Shown: positions 1 through 8,233 of the stretch, in pieces
How positions within the stretch are numbered: position 1 is the first letter of the stretch
Layout of the letters: every line of letters starts with the position of its first letter
Source: Clostridiales bacterium Firm_07
Lineage (GTDB): Bacteria; Bacillota; Clostridia; Oscillospirales; CAG-272
DNA: 41,717 bases
Direction of reading: 5' to 3'
Assembly (NCBI GenBank): GCA_001604005.1
Contig: LVAM01000005.1
Coordinates: 150,933-192,649, forward strand
Made by a program: the position numbers and the translations under genes
The notes under the pieces: generated by a model
Seen by the model: the letters and a program-made list of their open reading frames with translations, nothing else
The model's database searches: none
Told to the model about the DNA's origin: nothing

Positions 1-43
1 GAGCCGCTTTGCGTGCGATATTTTGATCCCCAAAGGAGTTTTT

Positions 44-688
44 ATGGTCGTTGAACCTCAAAAAACCACAGTTGCCTTTCGTTGTCCGCATTGCGGTTGC
101 GGCGTGATGAGTGCCGTCAGTCTTTTTTCGGTAAAAGGCTCGATGGTGCGCCTCAAATGCGATTGCGGCAAAAGCGAAATGGACATTGTGCCGGATGGAA
201 ACGGCAAGGTGCGCCTGACGGTCCCGTGCATCATCTGCCCCAATCCGCACCATTTTACCGTGAGCGAAAAGATCCTTTTTGACAGCGAACTTTTCGTGCT
301 CCCTTGCCCCTATACCGATCTCAATATCGCGATGATGGGCGAGGTCAACCACGTGAAAGCGGAACTTTCCCGCACCGAACTGCAACTGCTTGATTTGATG
401 GAAGAGCACGGCATCGCCGATTTTTCGGCTTTGCACGACAGCGAGAAGCGTGCTATGCCCGATCCGCAGATCCTTGACATCGTGCTGTTTGTGATTCACG
501 ATCTCGACGCGGAAGGCAAGATCACCTGCAAGTGCCAAAACGCGGGAGAGGGCGAATACGACGCCGAGATCTTGCCCGAAGGCGTGCGCGTTTCCTGCCG
601 CAAATGCGGCGCCGCGACCACCATCGCCACCGACTCGTTTTTGAAAGCCAACGATTTTCTCAACTGCGAATCGCTCAAATTGACGTAA
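44..688 (+). CDS. Cysteine-rich zinc-ribbon-like hypothetical protein
   Basis: I do not recognise the family. The protein has 214 residues and several Cys pairs: C14/C17/C19 (CPHCGC), C39/C41 (CDC), C62/C65 (CIIC), and CKC and CRKC pairs near the C-terminus. This pattern suggests two zinc-ribbon-like knuckles flanking a helical middle, so metal binding is inferred rather than shown. There is no signal peptide or membrane segment. I chose the ATG at 44 because AAAGGAG lies 5-6 bases upstream; an in-frame TTG at 23 lies upstream of that site and is unlikely. The mrp gene follows after 12 bases, so the two are probably co-transcribed. A short open frame ending with TGA at 24-26 could be the tail of the previous gene, but too little is visible to call it. 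Confidence 0.75.
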   Translation: MVVEPQKTTVAFRCPHCGCGVMSAVSLFSVKGSMVRLKCDCGKSEMDIVPDGNGKVRLTVPCIICPNPHHFTVSEKILFDSELFVLPCPYTDLNIAMMGEVNHVKAELSRTELQLLDLMEEHGIADFSALHDSEKRAMPDPQILDIVLFVIHDLDAEGKITCKCQNAGEGEYDAEILPEGVRVSCRKCGAATTIATDSFLKANDFLNCESLKLT

Positions 689-700
689 CAAGGAGTTTCT

Positions 701-1498
701 ATGCCTTCCCCTATATCAGAAAAAAGCAAAGTGCAGAAGATCTCTCCGGGTGACCTTTCTTCCTTTCGCCGCGTGATCGCCGTGACGAGCGGCAAAGGCG
801 GCGTCGGAAAATCCATGGTCACTTGTCTGCTTGCCGTGCTTGCGCGTCGGCGGGGCTTGCGCGTCGGCATTCTGGACGCCGATCTTACGGGTCCGTCGAT
901 CCCGCGCGCGTTCGGCGTCAAAGAACCGCTGACCGAAAGCCAAGACGGCTTTTATCCCGCGACAAGCAAGACCGGCATTGAGATCGTTTCCGCCAATTTG
1001 ATGTTGCCGAGCGAAGACACGCCGCTGATCTGGCGCGGCTCGCTTCTCTCGGATCTTACCGAACGTTTCTTTTCGGGCACGGTGTATGACGACCTCGATC
1101 TGCTCCTCGTGGATTGCCCGCCCGGCACGGGAGACGTGCCGCTGACGGTGTTCACGCGTTTTCCGCTCTACGGAGCGGTGGCGGTCACCTCTCCGCAGGA
1201 GGCGGTCACGCCTACGGTGGAAAAATCACTGCGTATGGCGGAAAAAGTCGGCGTACCGATCCTCTCGCTTGTGGAAAACTTTTCGTATATCGAATGCCCG
1301 CGTTGTCACGGAAAACACGCGCTCTTCGGGGCGGGAAAACTTGACGAGACCGCCGCGAAACACCATATCCCCGTGACTGCCAAAATGCCGATCTCGCAAA
1401 AGCTTGCCGGCGCCGCCGACCGTGGAATGATCGAACTGTTTGAAGGCGATTTTCTTGACGCGGTGTGCGACGTTATATTGAAAGGACTGGAAGAATGA
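701..1498 (+). CDS. mrp: Mrp/NBP35-family P-loop ATPase (Fe-S cluster carrier)
   Basis: This is a cytoplasmic ATPase of the Mrp/ApbC/Nbp35 group, which binds and transfers [4Fe-4S] clusters to apo-proteins. Visible signatures are the deviant Walker A GKGGVGKS (residues 31-38), the DADLTGPS switch region, the VDCPPGTGD Walker B-like motif, and the C199-x-x-C202 pair (ECPRCHG) that bridges a cluster at the dimer interface in this family. At 265 residues it is the short form without the N-terminal DUF59 domain. AAGGAG precedes the ATG. The downstream gene overlaps by four bases (ATGA), so they are translationally coupled. Confidence 0.93.
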   Translation: MPSPISEKSKVQKISPGDLSSFRRVIAVTSGKGGVGKSMVTCLLAVLARRRGLRVGILDADLTGPSIPRAFGVKEPLTESQDGFYPATSKTGIEIVSANLMLPSEDTPLIWRGSLLSDLTERFFSGTVYDDLDLLLVDCPPGTGDVPLTVFTRFPLYGAVAVTSPQEAVTPTVEKSLRMAEKVGVPILSLVENFSYIECPRCHGKHALFGAGKLDETAAKHHIPVTAKMPISQKLAGAADRGMIELFEGDFLDAVCDVILKGLEE

Positions 1499-1950
1499 AC
1501 GAAAAAGATGTTGCGATCCGACTTTTTTTGGAAGGCGCAAATTGTGCGCAGGCGGTTTTTCTCGCCTTTGCGCCGCGTTGCGGGATCGACCGCGACACCG
1601 CGGTGCGCCTTGCCGCGCCGTTTGGCGGCGGAGTGGGCAGACAGCGTGAAGTGTGCGGCGCCGTTTCGGGTATGTGTATGGCGGCGGGATTGCTTTACGG
1701 CTATACCGATTTCACGGACACGGCGGCAAAGACCGAGCACTATCGCTTGATACAGGAACTCTGCGACGCTTTCCGAGCGCGTTTCGGCAGCATCGTCTGC
1801 CGCGATCTTTTGGGCAGTAAACAGGCGTTCACCTCGCCCGAGCCCGATCCGCGCAACGAAGAATATTACAAAACGCGCCCCTGCGCAAGGCAAGTCGGCG
1901 CGGCGGCAGAGATCCTTGCCGACTACATAGAGAAGCATCCGATCGTATGA
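1495..1950 (+). CDS. C_GCAxxG_C_C family redox-type protein
   Basis: The 151-residue protein fits the C_GCAxxG_C_C family (Pfam PF09719): early Cys in EGANCAQAV, the glycine-rich FGGGVGR followed by CGAVSGMCMAAG, then a Cys in SIVCRDLL and one in RPCARQV near the end. The family has conserved cysteines and is often assumed to bind a metal cluster or act in redox chemistry; its function is not established. The ATG at 1495 overlaps the mrp stop (ATGA) and has GAAAGGA about 8 bases upstream, so I prefer it to the in-frame start at 1465. Its tail overlaps the Mini-III start in the same way. Confidence 0.88.
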   Translation: MNEKDVAIRLFLEGANCAQAVFLAFAPRCGIDRDTAVRLAAPFGGGVGRQREVCGAVSGMCMAAGLLYGYTDFTDTAAKTEHYRLIQELCDAFRARFGSIVCRDLLGSKQAFTSPEPDPRNEEYYKTRPCARQVGAAAEILADYIEKHPIV

Positions 1951-2366
1951 AGACGAACGATATGGAGCGCGCCGCGCCCGATCTGCGTACCGTCAGCACC
2001 GCCGCGCTCGCCTACCTCGGCGACGCCGTGCTGGAAATTGCCGTGCGCCGGCGACTGCTGGAATGCGGTTACGCCTCTTCAAAATCGCTCAATGCCCACG
2101 CGCGCGACTTTGTCAGCGCGCCGGCGCAGTCGCGCGCCGTGGAGCGGCTTTTGCCGCATTTGACCGAAGAGGAGCGCGATCTTTTTCGGCGCGGGCGCAA
2201 CATCGGACACACAAACACCCCAAAGCACGCCACCGTGACCGAATATCGCCTGGCAACGGGGCTTGAAACGCTTTTCGGCGCGCTGTATTTGGAGAAAAAA
2301 GAAGACCGGATCGCCGCGCTCTTTGCGCTGGCATATCCGGCGGAAAATACAAAAGGAGAAGATTGA
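1947..2366 (+). CDS. mrnC: Mini-ribonuclease III
   Basis: Mini-III is an RNase III catalytic domain without the dsRNA-binding domain; in Bacillus it matures 23S rRNA. The 139-residue length fits. Motifs seen are AYLGDAVLEI (the RNase III signature with the catalytic acidic residues), RGRNIGHTNTPKHA and ATGLETLFGALYL, which carries the second acidic pair. The ATG at 1947 forms an ATGA overlap with the preceding stop; an internal ATG at 1962 is possible. The stop overlaps the start of the cyclophilin gene (TGATG), continuing a tightly packed operon. Confidence 0.93.
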   Translation: MKTNDMERAAPDLRTVSTAALAYLGDAVLEIAVRRRLLECGYASSKSLNAHARDFVSAPAQSRAVERLLPHLTEEERDLFRRGRNIGHTNTPKHATVTEYRLATGLETLFGALYLEKKEDRIAALFALAYPAENTKGED

Positions 2367-2875
2367 TGAAAAACCCCGTCATTGCGATCCGCGTCCGTGA
2401 CATCGGCACGATGACCGCCGAACTTTATCCCGAATACGCTCCCCGAACCGTGGAGAACTTTTTGCGTCTCGCGCGTGAAAAATTTTTTGACGGACTGATC
2501 TTTCACCGCGTGATCAGCGGTTTTATGCTGCAAGGGGGCGGATTTACCCCCGATATGCGGCAGAAAAACGCGCCCGCCATCAAAGGAGAGTTTGCCGCAA
2601 ACGGTTTTCGCCAAAACACCCTGCGCCACACGCGCGGCGTGCTTTCGATGGCGCGCACGGGAGACCCGAACTCGGCTTCCTCGCAATTTTTCATTATGCA
2701 CGCGCCCGCGCCCTATCTTGACGGACAGTATGCCGCTTTCGGCAAGGTGATCTCCGGCGACGAGTTCATCGACACGATCGCCAACGTGGAGACCGGCAGT
2801 TACGGATACTATATGCAGGACGTGCCGCTCTCGCCCGTGGTGATCGACACCATCGAAGTTTTGGAAAGCGAATAA
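2366..2875 (+). CDS. Peptidyl-prolyl cis-trans isomerase, cyclophilin type
   Basis: This is a 169-residue single-domain cyclophilin, a cytoplasmic folding catalyst that isomerises Xaa-Pro bonds. The core family motifs are present: FHRVISGFMLQGGG (catalytic Arg and substrate-binding Phe/Gln), LSMARTGDPNSASSQFFI, and YAAFGKVISG. No signal peptide is visible. AAAAGGAG lies 8 bases before the ATG at 2366; a TTG at 2363 is also in frame but less likely. It is the last gene of the run from position 44, followed at once by a bidirectional hairpin terminator. Confidence 0.93.
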   Translation: MKNPVIAIRVRDIGTMTAELYPEYAPRTVENFLRLAREKFFDGLIFHRVISGFMLQGGGFTPDMRQKNAPAIKGEFAANGFRQNTLRHTRGVLSMARTGDPNSASSQFFIMHAPAPYLDGQYAAFGKVISGDEFIDTIANVETGSYGYYMQDVPLSPVVIDTIEVLESE

Positions 2876-2903
2876 AAAAAGAACCCATATGGGTTCTTTT
2901 TTT
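2876..2903. terminator. Bidirectional intrinsic terminator
   Basis: A perfect AAAAAGAACCC / GGGTTCTTTTT palindrome around ATAT, flanked by A and T runs, sits between the convergent cyclophilin and gpsA genes and can serve both. Confidence 0.85.
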
Positions 2904-3912
2904 AAGTTTCGAGTTCGCTTTTGAGGGTGCGGTTCATCAGGCGGTGCATCGCGTCCGCGGGTTTACAACCGTTCTCGATAATGTCAAAGACCGCCTCCGT
3001 GATCGGCATTTCCACCCGATATTTGGCGGAGAGTTCCATCGCGGCGTGCAGGGCATAATAGCCTTCCACCACCATACCGATCTCACGCGCGGCTTCCTCA
3101 TACGTATAGCCTTTGCCGATCAGTTCTCCGCAACGGTTGTTGCGGCTGTGGACCGACGTGCAGGTCACGATCAGATCTCCGATGCCGGCAAGCCCCATAA
3201 AGGTGCGCCGCCGCGCGCCCATAGCGAGTCCCACGCGCGTGATCTCGGAGATGCCGCGCGTCATCAGCATTGCTTTTGCGTTGTCTCCAAAGCCCATTCC
3301 GCGCGTGATGCCCGCCGCCAGAGCGATGATGTTTTTCAGCGCGCCGCACAGTTCCACCCCCAAAATGTCGGTGTTGGTGTAGGCGCGCATCGCGGAAGAA
3401 GCAAAGATCTCCGCGATCTTTCTTGCCGCCGCCTCGTCCTCGCACGCCGACACGATGGAGGTCGGCTGTCCGATCGCCACCTCTTCGGCGTGGGTGGGAC
3501 CGGAGAGCGCCGCTACGGTGTAGGCAAGATCGGGGCGATTTTTCGCGATGACGTCTTCCATCACCTGCGTCATCGTCAAAAGCGTGCCGCTTTCAAGTCC
3601 TTTGGAGGCATTGACAAGCAGGGTGTTTTGCGGCAGAAAAGGAAGCACCCGCTCGGTCGTGGTGCGGATAAACTTGGAAGGTACGACGAAAAGCACAAGT
3701 TCGGTGTCCCGCACGCTCTCTCCAAGGTCAGCGGTATATACGATGCCCTCCGGCAACACAGCCCCCGGCAAATTGGGGTGTTTGCGCGTTGCTTGAAGCG
3801 CCTCGATCTCCTGTGGCAGAGCCGACCAGACCGTCACCTCGTGCCGGTTTTCCGCGAGCAAAATGGCAAGGGCGACCCCCCAGGTGCCCGCGCCCAGAAC
3901 CGTAATTTTCAA
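2902..3912 (-). CDS. gpsA: Glycerol-3-phosphate dehydrogenase [NAD(P)+]
   Basis: GpsA reduces dihydroxyacetone phosphate to sn-glycerol 3-phosphate for phospholipid synthesis in the cytoplasm. The 336-residue length is typical. The N-terminus carries the Rossmann GAGTWGVALA motif (residues 7-16); LSGPTHAEE and the catalytic-lysine region CGALKNIIALAAG, then GFGDNAKA, follow in the order expected. The start is TTG: revcomp AAAGGAGG lies 6-7 bases upstream, and the product begins MKITVLGAG as in homologues. A sigma-A promoter lies 55 bases upstream. The stop codon lies in the T run of the shared terminator. Confidence 0.95.
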   Translation of the reverse strand: MKITVLGAGTWGVALAILLAENRHEVTVWSALPQEIEALQATRKHPNLPGAVLPEGIVYTADLGESVRDTELVLFVVPSKFIRTTTERVLPFLPQNTLLVNASKGLESGTLLTMTQVMEDVIAKNRPDLAYTVAALSGPTHAEEVAIGQPTSIVSACEDEAAARKIAEIFASSAMRAYTNTDILGVELCGALKNIIALAAGITRGMGFGDNAKAMLMTRGISEITRVGLAMGARRRTFMGLAGIGDLIVTCTSVHSRNNRCGELIGKGYTYEEAAREIGMVVEGYYALHAAMELSAKYRVEMPITEAVFDIIENGCKPADAMHRLMNRTLKSELET

Positions 3913-3966
3913 AACGATTCCTCCTTTACGGTGTCCCGCCGTCTTTGCGGCGCTGTTCTTACCCTT

Positions 3967-3995
3967 ATTGTAACATAATTCGTCAAAAATAGCAA
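3967..3995 (-). promoter_or_regulatory. Sigma-A promoter of gpsA
   Basis: On the minus strand TTGCTA (-35) is followed after 17 bases by TACAAT (-10), about 55 bases before the gpsA TTG start. Confidence 0.65.
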
Positions 3996-3999
3996 GCCA

Positions 4000-4033
4000 A
4001 AAAGAAAAGAAGCCCCCGACGACAGTCGGGGGC
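4000..4033 (-). terminator. Terminator of the sipL-like gene
   Basis: A 9-bp stem GCCCCCGAC / GTCGGGGGC with a 4-base loop lies just past the stop codon. Reading on the minus strand it is followed by a T-rich tract. Confidence 0.8.
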
Positions 4034-4038
4034 TGCTT

Positions 4039-5544
4039 TTACGGGATCAGCAAGAATTTCACGCCTTCAAGCGACGCGCTCTCACCAGGCGCCTCGGCGG
4101 AGATACCGTTGGCGCCCGCAAGCGTTTCGGGGGAGAGCCCGTAGCGGCAGGAAACGCTCCACAGCGTATCCCCCGGCGCGGGGTAGCAGATCTCGATATC
4201 GGAGCGGGATCGCGGCTCGGCGGGCGTAAACGTCGCTTCGCGCAAGACGCGCACGGGCGTTGGCGTTGTGGAAACGAGAGAAAGCTGCACTTCCGCGTCG
4301 GCGCGAAGCCCGTCGTGTCCCGCGCTCACGCGGCAAAGCGGCACTTCCGCCGTGGCGTTGACGCGCTCAAATTCGCCTTTCGTTTCGCACCGGAAGGGGA
4401 AACGGATCTCCGCCACGCTGTATTCGCCGCCCTCGTCGCACAGCACGTGGCAGACGATGTCTCCCGCAAGCACCGTTTTGCCGTCTTCCGCCGTCTGTTC
4501 CCGCACCTGCGCTTCGGCAAAAGAATCCAGTATCCGCGCGTTTTTCGTCACGCCGGCTTTTTTATAGGGGGTATCGCCCGACACGCTGAACGTCTGATTG
4601 CAGCAAGCGCCGGCGCGCCATATCTTTTCTTCGCGGTAGCGGCGATCCGCCGTCATTCCGGGCAGGAAAATATCCTGCACCAGCGCCACGGGCCTTTCGC
4701 GTTCCCCGCGCGCCGACAGCGTCACGCGCCCGCCGAGCAGAATTTTCCCCTCCTCGATCTCGGCGCGAATATCCGAGAGACAGCCGCTTGCCGTCACGCG
4801 GCTGTCGGGTGTCATATCCTCCACCGGAACGTCGTTTTCAAAACGCACTTTCTGCACGATGGGGTATGGCTCCGCGTCTTTTTCACCCTCGGGTGAGAGC
4901 AGCAGATGAAAAATCGCCTCTCCCCGACAATGTGCCGCGCCCATACCGGCGCTTACGTCTTCGAGAAACACATCGCCGTGCGTGGAGATCAGGCGCAAGT
5001 CTCCCTCACATTCGGTGGAAATTACATCGCTCACTTCAAAACTCTCGCGCCCCGCGGGAAGCATTTCGCCGCTTTCGGCAAAATCGGAAAGGTATAAGAT
5101 TTCGTTGCCCCGCTCGCCCTCTCCCGTGGTCTTGACGGAGAGATCCTCCTTTGCGTACCCTTTGACGTCTGCGCGCATACGACACCGCAGTGACAGTTTT
5201 CGCGGCCCCAGCACACGGCTGACAAGGCTTTCCGGAGTGACGTTCGCAAAGATCTCCGCGCCCTCTTTTTCCATCGGCAACGAAAAGGCGTAACTGTCCT
5301 CCCGCGTCTCGCCGTAAAGGCACCCGTCGGGACCTACGTATAAAATATCGTAAAAGCAAGCGCCGGAAAAATCCGCTTTTCCGCCGCCGATAAACGAGGC
5401 GGGCGGCATCACGCGGGGGCGCACCCAAAGTAACCGACTGATCTCACTGCGATAATCCGGCAGTGTGATCTCGGTATTCGTTTCGATCGGCAGAACCTTT
5501 TCCATCCATTCGGTTTGCACGGTCTCCTGCTTGTTTTGTTCCAT
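4039..5544 (-). CDS. sipL: SipL-like spore morphogenetic protein (DUF3794 repeats + LysM)
   Basis: The 501-residue protein has the architecture of Clostridioides difficile SipL, which binds SpoIVA and is needed for coat localisation around the forespore: repeated DUF3794 (SPOCS) beta-rich modules through the first ~440 residues, then a C-terminal LysM (GDTLWSVSCRYGLSPETL, then GANGI). No signal peptide is present, as expected for a mother-cell cytosolic protein. The start is the ATG at 5544, with AAAAGGAG upstream; a longer in-frame reading to 5628 runs through a hairpin and is not credible. A candidate sigma-E promoter lies immediately upstream. A generic DUF3794 protein is the alternative, but length and LysM favour SipL. 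Confidence 0.85.
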   Translation of the reverse strand: MEQNKQETVQTEWMEKVLPIETNTEITLPDYRSEISRLLWVRPRVMPPASFIGGGKADFSGACFYDILYVGPDGCLYGETREDSYAFSLPMEKEGAEIFANVTPESLVSRVLGPRKLSLRCRMRADVKGYAKEDLSVKTTGEGERGNEILYLSDFAESGEMLPAGRESFEVSDVISTECEGDLRLISTHGDVFLEDVSAGMGAAHCRGEAIFHLLLSPEGEKDAEPYPIVQKVRFENDVPVEDMTPDSRVTASGCLSDIRAEIEEGKILLGGRVTLSARGERERPVALVQDIFLPGMTADRRYREEKIWRAGACCNQTFSVSGDTPYKKAGVTKNARILDSFAEAQVREQTAEDGKTVLAGDIVCHVLCDEGGEYSVAEIRFPFRCETKGEFERVNATAEVPLCRVSAGHDGLRADAEVQLSLVSTTPTPVRVLREATFTPAEPRSRSDIEICYPAPGDTLWSVSCRYGLSPETLAGANGISAEAPGESASLEGVKFLLIP

Positions 5545-5574
5545 AAACGCCTCTCCTTTTCGCAAAGTCAATTT

Positions 5575-5603
5575 ACTGTATGCGAAAGCCGCCCTGATTA
5601 TGA
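5575..5603 (-). promoter_or_regulatory. Candidate sigma-E promoter of the sipL-like gene
   Basis: On the minus strand TCATAAT is followed after 14 bases by CATACAGT, close to the Bacillus sigma-E pattern (kmATATT, 13-15 bases, CATACAnT). It sits 31 bases before the ATG, matching mother-cell expression of SipL. The -35 lies inside the hairpin that ends the upstream HAD gene. Confidence 0.5.
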
Positions 5604-5614
5604 ATCGGGGCGGC
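5588..5614 (-). terminator. Hairpin after the HAD gene
   Basis: A 12-bp stem (GCCGCCCTGATT / AATCGGGGCGGC, one G-U pair) with a 3-base loop lies 13 bases past the HAD stop. The following tract is only weakly T-rich on the minus strand, so termination may be partial. Confidence 0.55.
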
Positions 5615-5627
5615 CGGAGGGCGCGCA

Positions 5628-6230
5628 TTATCTTTTGCCGATTTCAAGGATCTCGCGCTCGGCGCGCTCCTTGCTTTCAAACAGGAGAGCGTGATAGCCG
5701 AACGAGCGCGCCGCGGCAATATTGTCGGCGTTATCGTCAAGGAAAATACACTCCGCGGGATCAAGGGCGTATTTTTCTTCCAGAGCGCGAAAGATGGCGC
5801 GGTCGGGTTTGAGTTCTCCCACTTCATAGGAGATCACGCCGCCGTCCACAGCGTCGAGAAAGTCCATTTTCGGGCGGTTTGCCTCAAAAGAAGTTTTACC
5901 GAAGTTGGAAAGCAGAAAGACACGGTAGCCGCGCGCGCGCAGATCCGGGATCCAATCGCGCGCGTAAGGATAGGTTTCGATCAGATATTCGGGATGCGCG
6001 AAAAGCGTGTAGACGTCGTTTGCGTATTCTCCCGCCAGCGCCGCACAGCGTGCGGCGATCTCGGCGTCGGAGAGCACGCTGCGGTCGTATTCGTTCCACC
6101 ACGGTCCTTTGACGGTCGCCGCGGTCAGCACGGCGCGTCGCTCACCCGTAAAGCCGAGTTTGTCAAACGCTTTTTGCCAACAAAACTCTGCCAAAACGTT
6201 TCCTATATCAAAAACAATATTGCGGATCAT
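5628..6230 (-). CDS. HAD-superfamily phosphatase (YihX-like subfamily IA)
   Basis: A 200-residue HAD-IA hydrolase, predicted to dephosphorylate a small sugar phosphate or related metabolite; the substrate cannot be read from sequence. Motif I is FDIGNVL, with Gly where most HAD enzymes have the second Asp, as in YihX-type members. Motif II is LLSNFG, the motif III lysine is in GELKPD, and motif IV is FLDDNADN. The ATG at 6230 was chosen because the protein begins MIRNIVFDIGN and GAAAGG lies 5 bases upstream. That ribosome site overlaps the stop of the preceding glycosidase-like gene, so the two form an operon. Confidence 0.85.
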   Translation of the reverse strand: MIRNIVFDIGNVLAEFCWQKAFDKLGFTGERRAVLTAATVKGPWWNEYDRSVLSDAEIAARCAALAGEYANDVYTLFAHPEYLIETYPYARDWIPDLRARGYRVFLLSNFGKTSFEANRPKMDFLDAVDGGVISYEVGELKPDRAIFRALEEKYALDPAECIFLDDNADNIAAARSFGYHALLFESKERAEREILEIGKR

Positions 6231-6240
6231 TTTTTGCCTT

Positions 6241-8109
6241 TCATTGGACCGCAACGCCTGTCTCGACCTTTTCAAGAGAGAGCGGAGCAAGCATCAGCGT
6301 TTTTTCAAAATCTCGCGCCACCACGCGGGCGCTTACGGTGGCGTCAAAATCGGTGTTGAGCAGATAGACCGTGCCGTCGGGATAGACGGTGTAGCGCACG
6401 GCGTCGGGGGCGGCGACTTTCACCCGGGCGTGCGCCGCGCCCGCGCGGCAGAGTTCGCGCACGAGAAAGCGATAAAGCGGGTAGATCGCGTCGGCGCCCG
6501 GGTATTCGGTCGTGGTCATCAGGATCGCCGTGCCCTTGCCGAGTTTATGCTCAATCAGGGCGGGCGTGCCGGGATGATCGAAGTCTCGGAAAGAGTCCTC
6601 CAACGTCGCGGTGACCGTGCCACCGCAGAGTTCGACCTCTGCGTAAGCGGCGTATCCCATCGCGTAAAGGGGATCGCCGAAATTGTACAGCGCGCGGGGA
6701 TAGAGCAGATCCTCAACCGCGCTGTCGGTGCGGAACTTGACGCCCAGAGCCGAGCGCGTGGTTTTGCCCGTGAGGCGACAGCCGAAAAGGCGGGAGAGAT
6801 CGCCGCCGTTCACCGGCGAGAACGCGCCGTTCCGTTTTGCGGCGGTCGAAAGGTGCGCCGCGCTCATCAGGAGCGTGCCGCCCCCTTCCACAAATTTTTC
6901 AAGGCGGGAGAGTTGATCCGCGGTCATCGTGTTCCAGCCGCAGTAAACGAGCGTGTCGTAGTGCGCCATCACGTCGGCGGGCGCCGCGGCGGGCAGGAGA
7001 TCGTAAGTGCCGTAAGGGGGGAGCGCCGAGAGATCAAGCCCCGCGGCGGCGTAACTGTCAAACTCCCACCACCCGCGCTTTTGCCCGATCTCGGAGAGGA
7101 TCGACCAACTCCATTCGGGGGTGTTGTAGCCCCACTCTTCGCCCTCGTATTGACAAAAGGAGACATCGCCGAGCGGCGCGCCGCTACGTCCTTTGCCCGC
7201 CCACGCGTCGAGATTTCCCTGTACGAACGCCGTTTTCACGATGGGATCGCACAAGGGGCGCTTGTCCTTTTTGATATATGCGCCGAAGTCGTTGATAAAG
7301 TTGCGGAATTCGGTGCAGATCTCGCTGTCGCGCTCATAGCGGCGACCGTGTGCGGTCACCAGTTCGTCGCCGCTCTCGTGGCAAAGCACGCGCGTGCCTT
7401 GCATATAGGCGTATTTATATGCCAATTCCGCGCGCGCCCGTTTGAGCGCGTCGTCGTGATAATGTCCCGCGAACCATTCGTGCGCGATATAGGAGCCCCA
7501 AAGCGGTGCGTGGTAGGCGCGCGCCGCGCCGCGCACGCTTGCCACCAGCGCGGCGGGATCGTAAACCATCAGTTCCGCCAAGGGGAAAGTGGTGCCGGCT
7601 TCCAGATTATAGTGTGACAGCGCGCTTGCTTCCACCACGCCGACGCCGATCTTGTCAAGACCAAGCTCGCGCTCGATCTTCATAAACTTGTCCACGGCGT
7701 TGATGTATTGCTCTTTTGCCGCCTGCATGTCGGGCATTTGCTGTTTCGGTATCTTGCCATCGGTAAAATATCCTACGAAACGGTTGCAAAACTGCGTGCC
7801 GAGTTCACCCAGCGAATCGCCGAGAAAGTATTCGCCCGCCGTCTCCCGCATCGCTTTTACGGTTTCGGGGGTGAGATAACTGCCTTTTTCGGGATCGCGG
7901 ATCGTATAGAGGAACAGAAAATAAATTTGATGCGCGGCAAGATAACGTGCCCACTCTATGAAATATGTCTGATCGACGGGCGTGTTGCCCGGGCGTATGG
8001 TCACAAAGTTCATACCGCGATCCACGCAGTTTTCTTTCAACTCGCGCGCGATGCTTTCGGGGTCAAAGCCGTGCTCGCCGATATGAAGACCGTATAACAT
8101 TTCTTTCAT
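6241..8109 (-). CDS. Putative glycoside-hydrolase-like protein (TIM barrel + amidotransferase-like domain)
   Basis: I cannot assign a family. The 622-residue protein has no signal peptide, so it acts in the cytoplasm. Residues ~1-300 look like an alpha/beta barrel rich in aromatic residues and acidic strand ends (GVGVVEAS, IAHEWFAGHYHDD, LCHESGDE), as in glycosidases that place Glu catalysts at strand ends. Residues ~390-560 contain an amidotransferase-fold-like segment (DTLVYCGWNTMTADQL, FVEGGGTLLMSA) resembling the beta-galactosidase trimerisation domain, and the tail is beta-rich. GAAGGAG precedes the ATG. The gene is divergent from fucO and co-transcribed with a HAD phosphatase, which suggests sugar catabolism, but this is inference. 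Confidence 0.6.
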   Translation of the reverse strand: MKEMLYGLHIGEHGFDPESIARELKENCVDRGMNFVTIRPGNTPVDQTYFIEWARYLAAHQIYFLFLYTIRDPEKGSYLTPETVKAMRETAGEYFLGDSLGELGTQFCNRFVGYFTDGKIPKQQMPDMQAAKEQYINAVDKFMKIERELGLDKIGVGVVEASALSHYNLEAGTTFPLAELMVYDPAALVASVRGAARAYHAPLWGSYIAHEWFAGHYHDDALKRARAELAYKYAYMQGTRVLCHESGDELVTAHGRRYERDSEICTEFRNFINDFGAYIKKDKRPLCDPIVKTAFVQGNLDAWAGKGRSGAPLGDVSFCQYEGEEWGYNTPEWSWSILSEIGQKRGWWEFDSYAAAGLDLSALPPYGTYDLLPAAAPADVMAHYDTLVYCGWNTMTADQLSRLEKFVEGGGTLLMSAAHLSTAAKRNGAFSPVNGGDLSRLFGCRLTGKTTRSALGVKFRTDSAVEDLLYPRALYNFGDPLYAMGYAAYAEVELCGGTVTATLEDSFRDFDHPGTPALIEHKLGKGTAILMTTTEYPGADAIYPLYRFLVRELCRAGAAHARVKVAAPDAVRYTVYPDGTVYLLNTDFDATVSARVVARDFEKTLMLAPLSLEKVETGVAVQ

Positions 8110-8148
8110 TTGTTGTTCTCCTTCAAAAGCGGGAATATGGATGTTATA

Positions 8149-8177
8149 ATTGTACCATATCGCGCAAAAAAGGTCAA
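8149..8177 (-). promoter_or_regulatory. Sigma-A promoter of the glycosidase-HAD operon
   Basis: On the minus strand TTGACC and TACAAT are separated by 17 bases, 40 bases before the start codon. Confidence 0.75.
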
Positions 8178-8180
8178 TAT

Positions 8181-8210
8181 TTTCGGTAAAAAATGCGTCT
8201 TTTTACGAAA
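8181..8210. promoter_or_regulatory. Possible operator between divergent promoters
   Basis: TTTCGGTAAAAA and TTTTTACGAAA form a near-perfect inverted repeat (one extra G in the left arm) separated by 7 bases. It lies exactly between the two divergent -35 boxes at 8177 and 8234, a natural place for a shared regulator of the glycosidase-like operon and fucO. No regulator gene is visible nearby. Confidence 0.4.
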
Positions 8211-8233
8211 GGGAAGACGGCGTTGAAAAACAC

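Noticed and set aside
6109-7617. Long plus-strand frame opposite the glycosidase-like gene
   Set aside because: It is a GC-driven shadow of the minus-strand gene, with no ribosome site and low-complexity Arg/Ala-rich product.
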